64,000 nt of DNA from Scylla paramamosain (GCF_035594125.1 NC_087168.1:7680650-7744649), one strand, 5' to 3'; counted from the stretch's first letter, positions 1 through 13,782 are shown. Made by a program: numbers and translations. Notes: generated from the sequence alone by a model not told the origin.

Positions 1-16
1 CATTTTGTGAGGCTAA

Positions 17-1045
17 TCAATACTGGTGCCAACACCTTGGAGCAGGGACAAGACCAAAACAAAGAGCCCAAAACTGAAAACCCTTCCTCTGTGCCTCACA
101 TTGGTGCACTAAGACTCCCTCAAGTTGGGTTATGTTTGCATGCTGGATCACCACCTGGGACTCTTTACCTAGAAACCTGTTTGATAAAGACAAATCAGTA
201 GCAAAGCGAAGAGCCAAGTTCATGTTCAGCTTGGCTGCTTTCCTTGCTGATTCATGTCCACTCAGTGTAAATCTTCCTCTACATGTTGGACAGGTAATGG
301 GCAAGGGAGGCCCTTGATCCCTCATGAGTCTGAAGTAGAGCCTTGGTGCCTGCATCCTGGAAAAATCCATAGGCTGCACCCTGGTGAACCAAATGTGTCG
401 ATCCTCCAAAGGCTTGACCTCCCCATGTGGGACTGGGTGGTGAGCCTTCTCCACATACCCTAATGCCTCAGGAAAATAATGGATAATATAGGCCATCATA
501 GTATGGAAGACTGGAACTGAATCCTCTGTGTTGGCTCTAGTGCCAGACTCATCCTCCGAATCATCTCCCAGGGATTGTCAGCAATCCTTGTGAAGACTGC
601 AGGCCATGTGGGACCAGGGATTCCTAAAATCAAGATCCTCTTGTGGTTTGGCCAAAGATCCTGTTGCCACAGACTGTGGGTGTGGACTGACAAAGTGGAT
701 CCGGTGCTGGTGGTAAGAAGAACAGGAGGAGGGGGCTGTGTGTCCTCGTGCTCCTGTGTGCCTTGGGAACTGGGGGGGAGAAAGAGGCATGACATGCATT
801 TTGCCCCCCTCTAGCTGTAGGGGTGTAACCAAATCTTTAGCCAGCATACCACAGTGATGCACACCCTGGCCCTCAACCTCGGCCTGTGGGCAGGAGTGGT
901 GTTCTGTAGACACCCACCTGTTGCTGCCCTGATCCAGTCCTGAGGGAGATCCTGAACATGAATGGGCCAGGTCTCCCCCCATCCCAGGACAAGATCTCTT
1001 AAACCTCCATGGAACATCCTTGGGTGACCTAGAACATTTACCCAT
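17..1045 (-). other. Unrecognised coding-like minus-strand region
   Basis: Two minus-strand open frames (1045-578, 155 codons; 499-17, 160 codons), with a third frame (795-496) between them, suggest one broken coding sequence of roughly 300 residues. I recognise no domain. A Cys pair followed by a basic stretch (CPTCRGRF) occurs in the second frame. A short stretch near 168-198 (agaaacctgt..tgataaagac) recurs near 1580-1608, so at least part of this region is repetitive. It could be the gag/ORF1 of an unfamiliar retroelement or a chance open frame. No splice sites or start were decided. Confidence 0.25.
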
Positions 1046-4000
1046 GGAAGGAGGATGGTACCTGAGCTAAGCCTACACCACCTGAAACATGGCTGCTAGG
1101 TGAACAACTGTCTTACTGCCCCACAACAAACTGGTTGGGGGAAACCTCACTGAAGCCAATAAACCCATCAGGTGAGAACAAGAAACTCTCCTGATGGCAT
1201 GGAAACTCAGCCATATGGCAAAAAATGAGTGACAGCTGGGTAACAAAAGTTCAGAGCACTGTAGGAACCCAAGTCTGCACAGAAGCACGTCTCAAGAAAG
1301 AATGACGGTCTCAGCTAAGAAAGGCACAGTTGCCAATGAGTTACCAGGGTGGAATATGAATGAATTTGTTTTGAATGTAGGATGAGACAGCTGGGTAGCG
1401 AGAAGCATTGTAAATACTAATATAAGAAGCAGGTTGTATGTGAAACAACCACAGATAACTGCATGACTGAGGATGAATTGGAACGTAGAAGGATTCTTAA
1501 ATCTTTAAGGAATCATCCAAACTCCCTCAGCCATTGCAAGACCAAAGCTATGGTCTCAGTATGGAAAGGAGTTTTGTTAGAAACCTGTCTGATAAAGACA
1601 AATCAAACACTGATCTCCATCCTCCTGTCTTCTTGGTAACATAGACGACATGAGCATGAAACACTAAATTTTCCCAAACCAGCTCTATGGCTCAACAAAT
1701 CCTCCATCTTGAGACCCAGGGCCAAATAATGTTCTGTCCCTTCTGCATGAGTAAGAAAGGCTATCAGATTCCATGATAAAGATGTGAATGCAGAAAAGGG
1801 AGAACATAACCATGATGCAGAGTTTCCACTTACCATCCCCCCAACTCTCAACGCTTTGACCCCCTTCAGCACCTCTGGAGGCCAGCTCCCACCAATAGTG
1901 AAGATGGAATGACCTCTCTAATGAGATCCTTACTTGCTCTACAATGGGACTCCTTGCCCTGAAAGGACCACATTGTAAGGATCATTCATCTGGAAGGAGC
2001 AACAGCAAGAGCAACCAGGTGTGCCCAAGAAACTGCACCTCTCCTTACCATGACTGCTATGAGAATGGGGCCCACCTCTCAGAAAGAGGCCATTCCCTGC
2101 ACCATAGAAGACAGGAACCATTGCTGGGATGTTGTCTGTTTTTGGCTTTACAAAGAAGCTACTACCAACATGTCAAAACAGCATATCAGTCCCAGGGGAA
2201 GACATGAACCTGTCCCCAAAAGACCTGTCTAAGACATCCACCACCACTTGCCTCCTCAGCAACAAAAACTGACAGCAAAGTTCCTCAGCAGGACAAAGAA
2301 TGTTTTAATCATCCTTTGCTAAGGCAGAAAGGAATTCAAGTAACTAATTATCCACTCCCTAGGAAGCACCTGCCAAAGTGGCCAACACCTGGCTCATGCA
2401 GGAAGCCATGCCCATCATTAACCCACATAATTTTTTAATTTGGGTTAACAGATGGTAGGGTAAAGAAACAGACCGGTTCCCCAAGGATCTGAGAAATAAT
2501 AACTCATCGTTAAGAGAGGGAGGTTCCAAGATAGCTCTTGGACCTCCTCACCAACCACTCCAGCCAAATGAGAGTGGGGAAGGTTCACAGGGTGTTGAAC
2601 TCACAAGTAACATTCCTGAGCCCTTTCCACACAAATGAACAGAGCCAAGGCAAATGGATAAGAAACTCCCTCACCCTGCCCATAAGACCAATAAAAGGAG
2701 AGACATCTTCCTTAAGAGGAGAAACATCCACCTCTTCATCATCCTTGGTCCCCTGCTGATGATGAGAAGGAAAAATTGGTCACCAGGCAAGGAAGCCAAA
2801 AGGCAGTAAACAGCAACACCTACATCAGAGGTAGGGGACTGAGCCACCAGGTACAGGAACCAAATGGCCATTAATGCCAACCCATCTGAGATAAAAACTG
2901 TTCACTGGAGATGGTCTTGGCTGCCAGGTGCAAGAACTGAGTCACAGACACCAACCCCTCTTATTGATAGCCAAACACATGAGCTCAGTAGCCAAGTGGC
3001 AGACACTGGCCTCAATATAACTACTGCTCACTGGAAACAAAAAAACAGAAATATTCACTGCAGGGATGATCATATTCTTTGAACTAGAAACAGTCTGCTC
3101 TAAAATAGAATACACTAGTGAAGATGCACTGCAGGTCCCAGGGCAGTCATTGGGGTACCAGCCACCTGAACCAGAGCTGGCCCAGCACCAGAAGACTGGT
3201 AGCCAATTGAAACCAAATTTCCCAACTAGAAACCAGAAAAAGAAGAGCTAGAGACCAGGGAAAAACATTCATTCATGAGACAAATTGAGAATCTTCTCCA
3301 TTTTGGTCATTCTGGCTTCCAAAACCCCTGATGAGGTAGAACCTATTTTGTGATCACACTTCTGACCATAAGAATCCTAAGCTGATCTATACTCAAGACT
3401 ATACTAACACCTTCCAGATAAGTCTGAAAATGGCTTTCAGACAAGCCAATATAAAATTCACAACATGAAGAAAAGAAGAAAACACTTGTCTACACTAGAT
3501 ACAATCCAAATGAGGATCCATCTTACTATATAATAGGTACTTTAAACACAAAAAATATTTTTGTGGCAATACACAAAAACACAACAAGGACAGCAAACAC
3601 CTGACTGATGACAAAACACTTTACCAATATGCACTCACACACTGCTAATTGCAAGGACAGAGCATGGAAGGAAAGGAAAAGGCAAAAAGCCAGGGAAAAC
3701 ACATAGCTGAGAACAAACATCCATATCCTGTCGCAGCAAGAGAAAATAAAGGTCTTTTCTGGACCAGAGTCAACTCTTCTTCTGTTAAGAGCATGGGTTG
3801 CAAGCAACGTCACAGAAAATAAGGAGGTAACTTGTGTTTTATTTCATTTCCCAAATAGCCAGGAGCAAATTTTCATATGTCAGCTATATAAATAAGGGAT
3901 AAGCAGTAATCAATATTTATGGGTTCTAGTAAATGTAATAACAAAAAAAAAAATTTTTGTAACATTAACTGCATATTTCACAATTAGAATCAAAATATTG

Positions 4001-4166
4001 GCTTTATATTAATTAAACTTGGGACATTTAAAATTATCATAGCAAGAGAGTGAAATGTGCTGCAAAGTAAATGGTGAGGTGGATTTACAGTCTACAACAT
4101 ACTTGGGATTCTTGTGCATTACATGCACATTTTAGCATCATCTTTTACAAATCTGGATGCACTCAC
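1046..4166. other. Intronic / 3' flank of Misato-like gene, no gene recognised
   Basis: This lies beyond the 5' splice site of the last visible Misato-like exon, so it should be part of intron 4 of that minus-strand gene. I searched the minus-strand frames for the next conserved Misato segment and did not find it; the remaining exons probably lie left of the window. About 2790-3240 holds loose direct repeats around the words 'gccaggtgcaagaactgag' and 'ctgttcactgg', which look like a decayed repeat. Confidence 0.4.
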
Positions 4167-4447
4167 CTGCAAGCTATTGCAAGACTCTGCCAAACACCTT
4201 ATTCTATCCACAATTTCCTCTTCCACTTCCTCTCTCTGAAATGTAGAGTATCCAGAGGAAAATCCCCAGATATTTTCACTGGTCCCTGCTGAAGCTCTTC
4301 CAGTGTTAACCATTAAATTATCAATAAGATAAACTGCCTTGGGATGTAAGTGTGGGCGCAAAAAGTCAGACCAAACTTTGACTGACTTGGTGAGATCATA
4401 CACTTTTTTGGATGGAGTAACATCATTGTCAGAAGCTTTGGAGTCAT
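4167..4447 (-). CDS. MSTO1: Misato homologue, exon 4
   Basis: This 281-nt minus-strand exon is preceded by a poly-T/CAG acceptor (4450-4448) and followed by a GTGAGT donor (4166-4161). It enters in phase 1, matching the exon at 4954-5200, and ends on a complete codon. The translation contains VKVWSDFLRPHLHPK and ends ESCNSLQ, close to the Misato block RVWSDFLRVHLHPRS...EECDYLQ. Misato/DML1 proteins are tubulin-like, associate with mitochondria and affect mitochondrial morphology and inheritance (family knowledge). The exon covers roughly residues 139-231 of the predicted protein, in the linker leading to the conserved 'misato segment II'. A 105-bp (TA)n tract lies 66 bp upstream in intron 3. 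Confidence 0.85.
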
Positions 4448-4510
4448 CTGAAAAAAAAAAAAAGTAATATTTATTGAAGAGCTCAGCATTGTATAGTTAT
4501 TTTTTTTTTA

Positions 4511-4623
<113 letters not shown>

Positions 4624-4953
4624 TAAAGAAAGATTAGGAATCACAATTTGTGGAACACCTTAATCCATACTCAGGATGTCTATACCATTTCTTAGTAATA
4701 ATCAATATATTCTCCAATTCCAAACTTTTCATAGTTGCATTCAGAAATGTTTTACAATGCTACAGTTGATATTCACATGAAAATTTTTTTACAAACTCTT
4801 AATACAAAATTTTCATCACCTGGGGTTAGGCCAGAGTCATTACCATTTACTTTGAAAAAAGGAAAATGTGGCTAAAGGGAAAGGGAAAAGTATCAATCCT
4901 CATTCTGCTGAAATCAGTCAACTATGTAAATTATTACCATATATGAAACTAAC

Positions 4954-5200
4954 CAATGCATATATCTTTGTCTTCATCTGTTACACCTCGAAATTTTAGG
5001 TCTTCTTGCTCAAGGTCTTTAAGAAACTCATTCTTTTCTTGTGGCAACTGCTGAATAAATTCAACTTTTCCATCCCACGCAGCTTCATTAGTAGAAGGTT
5101 CTGCTTGAAAGTCATTATACAATCTACCTTCAACAGGCAGACTATGAAGGCTGCCTTTTAAATCAATGGCCAAAAGACGTGGTGTGTAAGTTTCCTGCAG
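4954..5200 (-). CDS. MSTO1: Misato homologue, exon 3
   Basis: This 247-nt exon follows a pyrimidine tract and CAG acceptor (5203-5201) and is followed by a GTTAGT donor (4953-4948). The start in phase 0 continues directly from exon 2; the end in phase 1 continues into exon 4. The translation begins LQETYTPRLLAIDLKGSLHS and includes AAWDGKVEF, matching the Misato pattern ETYTPRLILMDLKGSLSSL...AWxGKL. This block is the most diagnostic part of the identification. A second CAG six bases inside the exon could act as an alternative acceptor and would remove two codons (LQ). No internal stops or frameshifts are seen. Confidence 0.9.
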
Positions 5201-7154
5201 CTGAAAAAAAGAAAGTCATATTTTAACAGAAAGCAGAGGAACCACAAGAGTAGCTTGTCAAAAAAAATTCTATAATCTACATCTGGCATCTATTACTAAG
5301 AACTCCCTTAAAAGGCTGTCCACTGAAGAAAAATTTTCATTTATTGTCTCAGGATTTCCTTGGCGCATGTTTCATTCTTTTCATTCATCTCTCTGATCTT
5401 TCTCTAATCTACCCTAGAATTTTGTTATCCCACTTTATTTAGAGACCTTCCTCTCAAATCAACTGCATTTATCATACTCTATCATACTCATCAAGGCCTC
5501 AACTAAAGGCCACTTTGAAATCCAAAATCATATTAAATCTCATTAAGGGAGATTATATCTCCTGAAGCAATCCTTCAGTTTCTACTGAGCCCTAGATATT
5601 GGGAATTTCCCATCATACACTTAATCGTGACCTTAGTTATTACAGAAAAAATTTCCTTTGTAATATTCTTTTTTTGTAAATATACTAGTCTAAAGTTTAA
5701 CACTGAATAAATTTACATTATAAATCAACTTAAAGGGCTATATTATATACACAGTCAAAGACATTCACAATTAGAAGTCCCATCTACATGAGCATCACAT
5801 TGAACAAACTGGCAACTCGTTCCTACTCAGTCTGAAAAAAATCTGCCATCTCATTCCTCCTCAGTCTGAGAAAATCTACCAGGAGAAAATAACTACATGG
5901 CTACTTAAGTTAGCCCCTCGTATGTTTTTTGAAGGCATAAAATAATGGATTCAGCGTCTGACATATTGACATAAGGGACCACTCCTTGCTTCAGCTAACA
6001 AAATGGCCAAGTGTTCTACTAAGGTGATGTGCGATGCCTGGAAAATGTACAGGCCACAATTACATAGTACGAGTGTTAAAGTTTCAATAGAACGGTGAAA
6101 CAAATTGAGAAAATAAGCTGTATAACAATTGCAGTGAAAAGACTGTAATGTTGTTAGTAAAGAAATGGAGCAATGAGGGATGCAAGGATGTGCCTCACCA
6201 CAAACATGGTGGTCGGGCACCCTAAAATATTTGTTTTTCTATTTTGTATTTATTTATTTATTTATTTTATTTACTTTTTTTTATTTATTTATTTATTTAT
6301 TTATTTTTTGCTGTAAGCTGAGGATATACCTACCTTCAACTGTCTATTGATACCATGTAAGGTGTTGTCAAACATTTTTGGGGATCCCACCACACCACAC
6401 AAACTTCAAAACCAGAGCAGGAAAAGACAAACCAAAAAAACCTGGCACCTGCACTTTAAGAGTTAAGAGGAAAATCACCTTGATTTTTTATTATTTTTTT
6501 TAATATGAACAATTTCTTTTAAATCATAGGGTGTTTTGGAAACCCTGCCACACATATGGAGACATAATTCACAAAAAATAAAATAACTGAGACTTTTTTT
6601 TACCCCCCATTCTGCAATGTTAAGTTGCATCTAGCTTTAACAAACATACTGTTTTTTCTTCAGAAATGTATTGTTTTTTTACACCAATGAGTGTGCTTTT
6701 AGCACTCACTGGGCTTCTAAGAGACATCTGACATCTGACATATAGACATTCCCCTACTTACAAACATCCGAATTAAAAAATGAAATCCATTGCTATAAAA
6801 AAGATAACAAGACCATTACTACATACTCAGAAATGCAACTTCACTAATGACAGAGTAAGAAAGTAATGGTCGGATGCCCAGCTCTGTCTGTAAAACCAAC
6901 TATTGTTTCCCTTCAATATAAGTTTTCTTGTACCTGAAAGCTAACTTACAAATTCAAAAGACAATTGTTAGGATTCCATAAAATAACAAAAGGGGTATGG
7001 AACAATTTTACAGAATCATATTCCAATATGATCAACATGCTAATTTGTGTTAAGATGATGTCTATTAATCCAATTCATAATAAAAATTCCAAACGATTTT
7101 TTCTTCTTTTTTTTATTATGAGGTTATTGTTAAATAGTAATATATAACACTTAC
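5201..7154. other. Intron 2 of Misato-like gene
   Basis: The intron is AT-rich with no recognisable gene. It contains a (TTTA)n microsatellite at about 6241-6307 and a ~31-bp imperfect tandem duplication near 5815-5880 (cctcagtctgagaaaatct-like). I see no transposon ends. Confidence 0.6.
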
Positions 7155-7235
7155 ATATGATGTAATGCCCTCTCTGAAGAGAAAATCATGGTTGATGTTC
7201 GTAGATGTAGCAGTGCTGTACACAAAGCTGGCTTC
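7155..7235 (-). CDS. MSTO1: Misato homologue, exon 2
   Basis: This 81-nt exon (27 codons) follows a TTTCAG acceptor (through 7236) and is followed by a GTAAGT donor (7154-7149). Both boundaries are phase 0. The translation includes INHDFLFREGITSY, corresponding to the Misato segment with the pattern (N)HDVLFREG upstream of TYTPRL. It joins in frame to exons 1 and 3. The terminus of the PLE lies only ~120 bp upstream in intron 1. Confidence 0.85.
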
Positions 7236-7410
7236 CTGAAAGTCAAATAATACATATAAAAGTATTGCAAGAATACCAAGCTATGATGGAATCTTTCTTA
7301 CCAGAATTAAAAAAAAAAACTGTCCAAACTAGTATAGATAATAGATAAATTTTAAGTAATGGAAGAGGTGAGCAGGGAAACACTAGAGTTTCTTTCTTCA
7401 TTAATTACTT

Positions 7411-7449
7411 GTGCAACATTTCACCTTCTCAGAAGGCATCGTCAGGCTA
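7411..7449 (-). ncRNA. Hammerhead-like motif, left PLE arm
   Basis: On the minus strand the core words CTGACGA and GAAA flank a possible stem (gccttc / gaaggt), as in hammerhead ribozymes described from Penelope-like elements. The base pair next to the core is not canonical, so activity is doubtful. This was judged by eye only. Confidence 0.4.
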
Positions 7450-7968
7450 AAAGACAGAGATAAAAATTAATAAACTAATCCTAAATACATATACATCATA
7501 AAGAAGATAAAAAACACTAACCCATGAGGGGTACAGCAACATGCATAAAACAAAACTGAGACCTATAGGGTGAGGCAAAACACTGGAATAGTAATGAAAA
7601 AAACAGAAATGTGTACACAATAAAGACATATTGTAAAACATATTTTTAGGAAAAAACAAGTGAAAAAATAATGGTATGGTGTAATAATCCAAACCTGGTG
7701 TACTTTTGCTGGTGGAGAGGTGAGGGCTGACAAAGGGTGGAGGTGTGGAGGTTAGATTGGTAGCTAACCTGGAACCTGAGGCTTCGAGCAGTTTATAAAA
7801 TGAATAGATGGGATGATGATAATTGTTTCTTTAATTCAGGTTTTGGGTGTTTAATGTAAATAGCTTCTAATATTTTGAAGTCCTTCTCAGTAAAGGGATG
7901 ATCAAGTGCATGTGAATGTGTTCTTATTGCTGAGAATGTGGGGTGAGCTAACTGTTTCTGTGTACATA

Positions 7969-8226
7969 TCAAATTTCCTTTTTATGTTCACTGATTCTGC
8001 ATGTTAGATTCCTCTTGGTTTCTCCAATATACTGAGTCTTGCAATTCAAACAGATAAATTCATAGATGATGTTAGAGATGAGTCCAGTAGAAATACTGTC
8101 CTTGAATTTAAAGAAAGAGCCAATAGTAAAACTGTTTTGGATGAAAATAAACTTAGTGTCAGGATATTGTGTTTTCATCTTCACCAACAATTTTCCTACA
8201 GGCTCTTTCTTTAAATTCAACATCAT
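7969..8226 (-). pseudogene. PLE GIY-YIG endonuclease C-terminal fragment (left arm)
   Basis: This 85-codon open frame reads NIIYEFICLNCKTQYIGETK followed by LTCRISEHK. The pattern C-x2-C...YIGET-R-L--RI-EH is characteristic of the GIY-YIG nuclease of Penelope-like retroelements, which nicks target DNA. The preceding FTIGSFFKFKD block is also typical. There is no upstream RT because the palindrome axis cuts the coding sequence, so this is a fragment with no plausible independent function. Confidence 0.8.
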
Positions 8227-8299
8227 CTATGACTTTACCTGTTTGAATTGCAAGACTCAATATATTGAAGAAACCAAGAGAATCACACAGAATCAGTGA
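8200..8299 (+). pseudogene. PLE GIY-YIG endonuclease fragment (right arm)
   Basis: This is a degenerate copy of the left-arm fragment in opposite orientation, reading IIYDFTCLNCKTQYIEETK. The Gly of the YIG motif is changed to Glu, the STGLISN-like stretch is deleted, and a stop follows shortly. Together the two copies define the inverted structure of the element. Confidence 0.75.
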
Positions 8300-8754
8300 A
8301 CATAAAGGCAATTCAATACATACATAGAAACAGCTCATTCCCCATTCTTAACAATAAGAAGACATTCACATACACTTGATCATCCTTTTACTGAGAAGGA
8401 CTTCAAAATATTACACAAAGCTGATGCACATGCAGACATTAAAATATTAGAAGCTACTTACTTTAAACACGCAAAACCTGAATAAAACAACCAATTATCA
8501 TCATTGCAACTATACGTTTTATAAATTTTGCTCAGAGCTTCGGGTTCCTGGTTAGCAGCCAATCTAACACTCACGCCACCACCCTTTGTCAGTCTTCACC
8601 TCCCCACCAACAAGAGCACACCAGGTCTGTTTTACTACACCATACCTTTATTTTTTCTATTTGTTTATGCCTAACTCAGTGCCTACACATATGTTTTACC
8701 ATATGACTTTAATATCTAAACATTTGTTTTTTTTTTCATTACTATTCCAGTGTT

Positions 8755-10508
8755 CAAGATCTAATTCCCCTTGTGACTTCTGGCACCTAGCCAAAAACAT
8801 CTGCAACAGCTTTGCTTCATTTTCTTTCCCTCCTTTTTTTCACCCAGATGGCACTACTGCCATCTCATCTATTTCTAAAGATGAATTCTTTGCTCAAACC
8901 TTTGCTAAAAATTCTACCTTGGATGATTCAGGACTTGTTCCTCTCCTCCACCCTCTGACTACTTCATGCTACCTATTGAAATGCTTCACAATGATGTTTT
9001 CCATGCCCTTGCTGGCCTAAAGCCTTGGGAGGCTTATGGACCTGATGGAGTCCCTCCTATTGTTCTCCGTGTGCCTCGATGCCTTGTCAAACTCTTTCAA
9101 CTTTGTCTGTCAACATCTACCTTTCCTTCTTGCTGGAAGTTTGCCTACATTCAGCCTGTTCTTAAAACGGGTGACCATTCTAATCCCTCAACTACCGTCC
9201 AATTGCTTTAATTTCCTGCCTATCTAAAGTTTTTTAATCTATCCTCAACAGGAAGATTCTTAAACATCTATCATTTCACAACCTTCTACCTAATCGCTAG
9301 TATGGGTTCCATCAAGGCTGCTCTACTGGCGATCTTCTAGCTTTTCTTACTGAGACTTGGTCATCCTCTTATAGAGATTTTGGTGAAACTTTTGATGTTG
9401 CCTTAGACATATCAAAAGCTTTTGATAGAGTCTGGCACAAAGCTTTGATTTCCAAATTACCCTCCTATGGCTTCTATCCTTCTCTGTAACTTCATCTCAA
9501 GTTTTCTTTCTGACTGTTTTAATGTTGCTGTGGTAGACCGTCACTGTTGTTCTCCAAAACCTATTAACAGTGGTGTTCCTCAGGGTTCTGTCCTGTCACC
9601 CATTCTCTATTATTCATCAAAGATCTTCTAAACCAAACTTCTTGTCCTATCTACTCCTACGCTGATGATACCACTCTCCACTTTTCCTCATCTTTTTGTA
9701 GACATCCAACCCTTCAGGAAACAGTTCATGCAGGGAAGCCACGGAACACCTGACCTCTGATCTCTCTAAAATTTCTGATTGAGACAGAGCAAACTTAGTA
9801 TTGTTCAATACAACTATGCCCTCTTCTTCAATGACACTCAACCGTCTCCCTCTTCTACACTAAACATCCTCAGTCTGTCCTTTACTTATAATCTAAGCTG
9901 GAAACTTCACATCTCATCTCTACCTAAAAGAACTTCTATGAAGTTAAGCATTCTAAGATGACTCCACCAGTTTTTCTCACCCTTCCAGCTGCAAACTCTG
10001 TACAGGGACTTTATCCATCCATGTATGGACTATGTTTCACATGTCTGAGGGGCTTCCACTCACACCACTCTTCTAGACAGGGTGGAATCCAAAGCTTTTT
10101 GTCTCATGAACTCCTCTCCTCTAACTGACTGTCTTCAGCCTCTTTCTTTTGCTATCTTCTACCACTATTTTCATGCTAACTGCTCTTCTGATCTTGCTAA
10201 CTGCATGCCTCTCCTCCTACTGCAGCTTCACTGCACAAGACTTTCTTCTTTCTCTCACCCCTATTCTGTCCACCTCTCTAATGCAAGAATTAACCAGTAT
10301 TCTCAATCATTCATCCTTTCTCCAGTAAACTCTGGAACTCCTTGCCTACTTCTGTATTTTCACCTTCCTATGACTTGAACTCCTTCAAGAGGGAGGTTTC
10401 ACGACACTTATCCTTCATTTTTTTATTATCACTTCAGACCCTATTCAGGGACCAGCACTTCAGTGGGATGCCTTTTTTTCTCTCTCTCTTGGCCACATAA
10501 AAAAAACT
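8755..10508 (+). mobile_element. Jockey-like non-LTR copy A (5'-truncated, nested in PLE)
   Basis: Plus-strand reading-frame pieces match Jockey copy B at 13679-16940: AYGPDGVPPIVL, an RT stretch around 9300-9660, and the C-terminal SSPLTDCLQPL block near 10110. It ends in a short A-run after 'ggccacat' (~10498-10508). Many frameshifts and stops leave no intact protein. It interrupts the PLE right arm and is therefore younger than it. The clade assignment rests on similarity to the 'transposon BS / jockey' proteins common in crab genomes. Confidence 0.8.
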
Positions 10509-10626
10509 ATAGATATCTATTTTGCTTTGCACATGTTGCTGTAACACTTATGGGTCAGTGTCTTTTCTCTTTTTTTTTATGTTGTATATGTATTTTGGAT
10601 TAGTTTATCAATTTTATCTGTCTTTT

Positions 10627-10668
10627 AGCCTGAAGATGCCTTCTGAAAAGGTGAAACATTGCGCAAGT
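10627..10668 (+). ncRNA. Hammerhead-like motif, right PLE arm
   Basis: The plus strand shows CTGAAGA, then gccttctgaaaaggt as a potential stem-loop, then GAAAC. It is the mirror copy of the motif at 7411-7449. The core fits CUGANGA...GAA, but the closing pair of the stem next to the core is weak. Candidate only. Confidence 0.4.
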
Positions 10669-10718
10669 AATAAACAAAGAAATAAACTCTAGTGTATCCC
10701 TGCTCACCCCTTCTATTA

Positions 10719-12317
<1,599 letters not shown>

Positions 12318-12325
12318 AGTACACA

Positions 12326-12872
12326 CTTGAGATGGTCCAAATATTCATATTTGCATTTGCAGTAACGAATATTTGCATGTTTTTTTTAGGATTCACATTC
12401 GCATTCACATTGTACCTAATATTTTTTTGAAAATTTAATATTAAACTATAGGCCTATTTCAACAATATTCTTATACAAATGCAGAGAGAAAGAGAGAATT
12501 ATTCCAATGTGATCTATTAAATGGATGCAGTTAAGAGCTGGGTCCTCATCCCACATCCTGGTAATATGGAAAATTTATTGAAATTTATTAATTCAATTTT
12601 CTGTAGCTAAAACTATTATAGATGGAAAAAAAAAAAAAAAAGACACCAAATTTGCTCACACACCCAAACACATGTACAGTTTCACACCTGCACTGCACAC
12701 ATGCAGACTGCAGGCACACACACAGCCTTTGCCCAAGGCTCAAGCCATCGTAATTATTGAATTGCCTGTTCAAACAAAAAATTTGCATTCACATTCATAT
12801 TTGCAAATAATGATAATTATTATTCACATTCCTATTCACAAATACTGAAAAATACACATTCGGACCACCTCT
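12326..12872. mobile_element. hAT-like MITE with 8-bp duplication
   Basis: A 547-bp segment is bounded by the direct repeat AGTACACA (12318-12325 and 12873-12880). It has inverted ends built on GAGATGGTCC / GAGGTGGTCC followed by AT-rich subterminal sequence. An 8-bp target duplication fits hAT transposons. It has no coding capacity, so it is a non-autonomous element. The outermost bases of the inverted repeats match imperfectly, so the family call is tentative. Confidence 0.6.
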
Positions 12873-13782
12873 AGTACACACACAAACAAACACACACTGC
12901 TACACCAACTCTCATTACCTCCTCTGCCCTGATGGTGTTGTCGATTCAGCACATGTTTGGCAGCTGTGAACATTTCTTACTGCCTGCATATTGTGTGCAT
13001 TTCCCACTGTTGCCCATCTGTCCCTCTCTCTTATCCTAACTCATGCCATGACAACATTCACATTAACACTGTTGTTAGATTTTCACTACAACCCCTAACA
13101 GATCTTCCAAAACACCTTACCATGTTTGTTTGTAAAAATGCACAGTACCTCCTTAAAAAACAAAACACATGATTGTTTCCCACAATCATAATGAGATAGA
13201 AGCAAAAGGATAGAATGTGTGTTAATGATGCACCATTGGCAGTAAAGTTGCTGATATTGACTGAGGAGTGGTAAGGGTAGAGCGAGAGCCCACATCACAG
13301 TATTTAGGATTATTTAACTTTCTTTTATTGAATTTATTGAATATTAAATAGTGTTTGTAAATATACGTAGATAAGGCTTTTCTTCATTTAAACAAGGCAA
13401 AGGAGTGTTTTTAGGAGGTGCATCAGAATCTGGTTTTAGGGGGGCACAGAAAAGGATGAAAACCTGGAATGGACTATAAAAGGAAGTGACTGACATAAGC
13501 ACAATTTGTGAATTTAAGACCAGGTTGAATAACAAGTCAATATTGTGAGGTTTGAACTTTCATATACCAAAATAAGCATCATAACCCAAGAAACAAGAAG
13601 AAATGAAACACGTAAGAAGAAACAAGAATGAAACAAGAATGAAGAAATGAAGAAAGAAGTAAGAAATAGAAAGAATATATTTTTTTTTTTTATGTAGGAG
13701 GGACACTGGCCAAGGGCAACAAAAATCCAATAAAAAAATGCCCACTGAAATGCCAGTCCCATAAAAGGATCCAAAGCGGTAG

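Larger units (their letters stand above)
7357..10718. mobile_element. Palindromic Penelope-like element, split by a Jockey copy
   Basis: Sequence 7357-~8120 is an inverted copy of ~8205-8754 plus ~10515-10718; the symmetry axis lies near 8164. Both arms carry the C-terminal GIY-YIG endonuclease segment typical of Penelope-like elements and end in the same outer sequence (gaggtgagcaggg / ccctgctcaccc). The right arm is interrupted at 8754 by a Jockey-like insertion and resumes at ~10515. Only the element's 3' portion is present in each arm; no RT domain is seen. Inverted, 5'-truncated partial copies are known for the Penelope family. The element sits in intron 1 of the Misato-like gene. Confidence 0.8.

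Noticed and set aside
3526..3813. Cys/Phe-rich 95-codon minus ORF as a membrane protein or Misato exon
   Set aside because: Composition is that of AT-rich DNA; no Misato block and no splice sites in the right phase.
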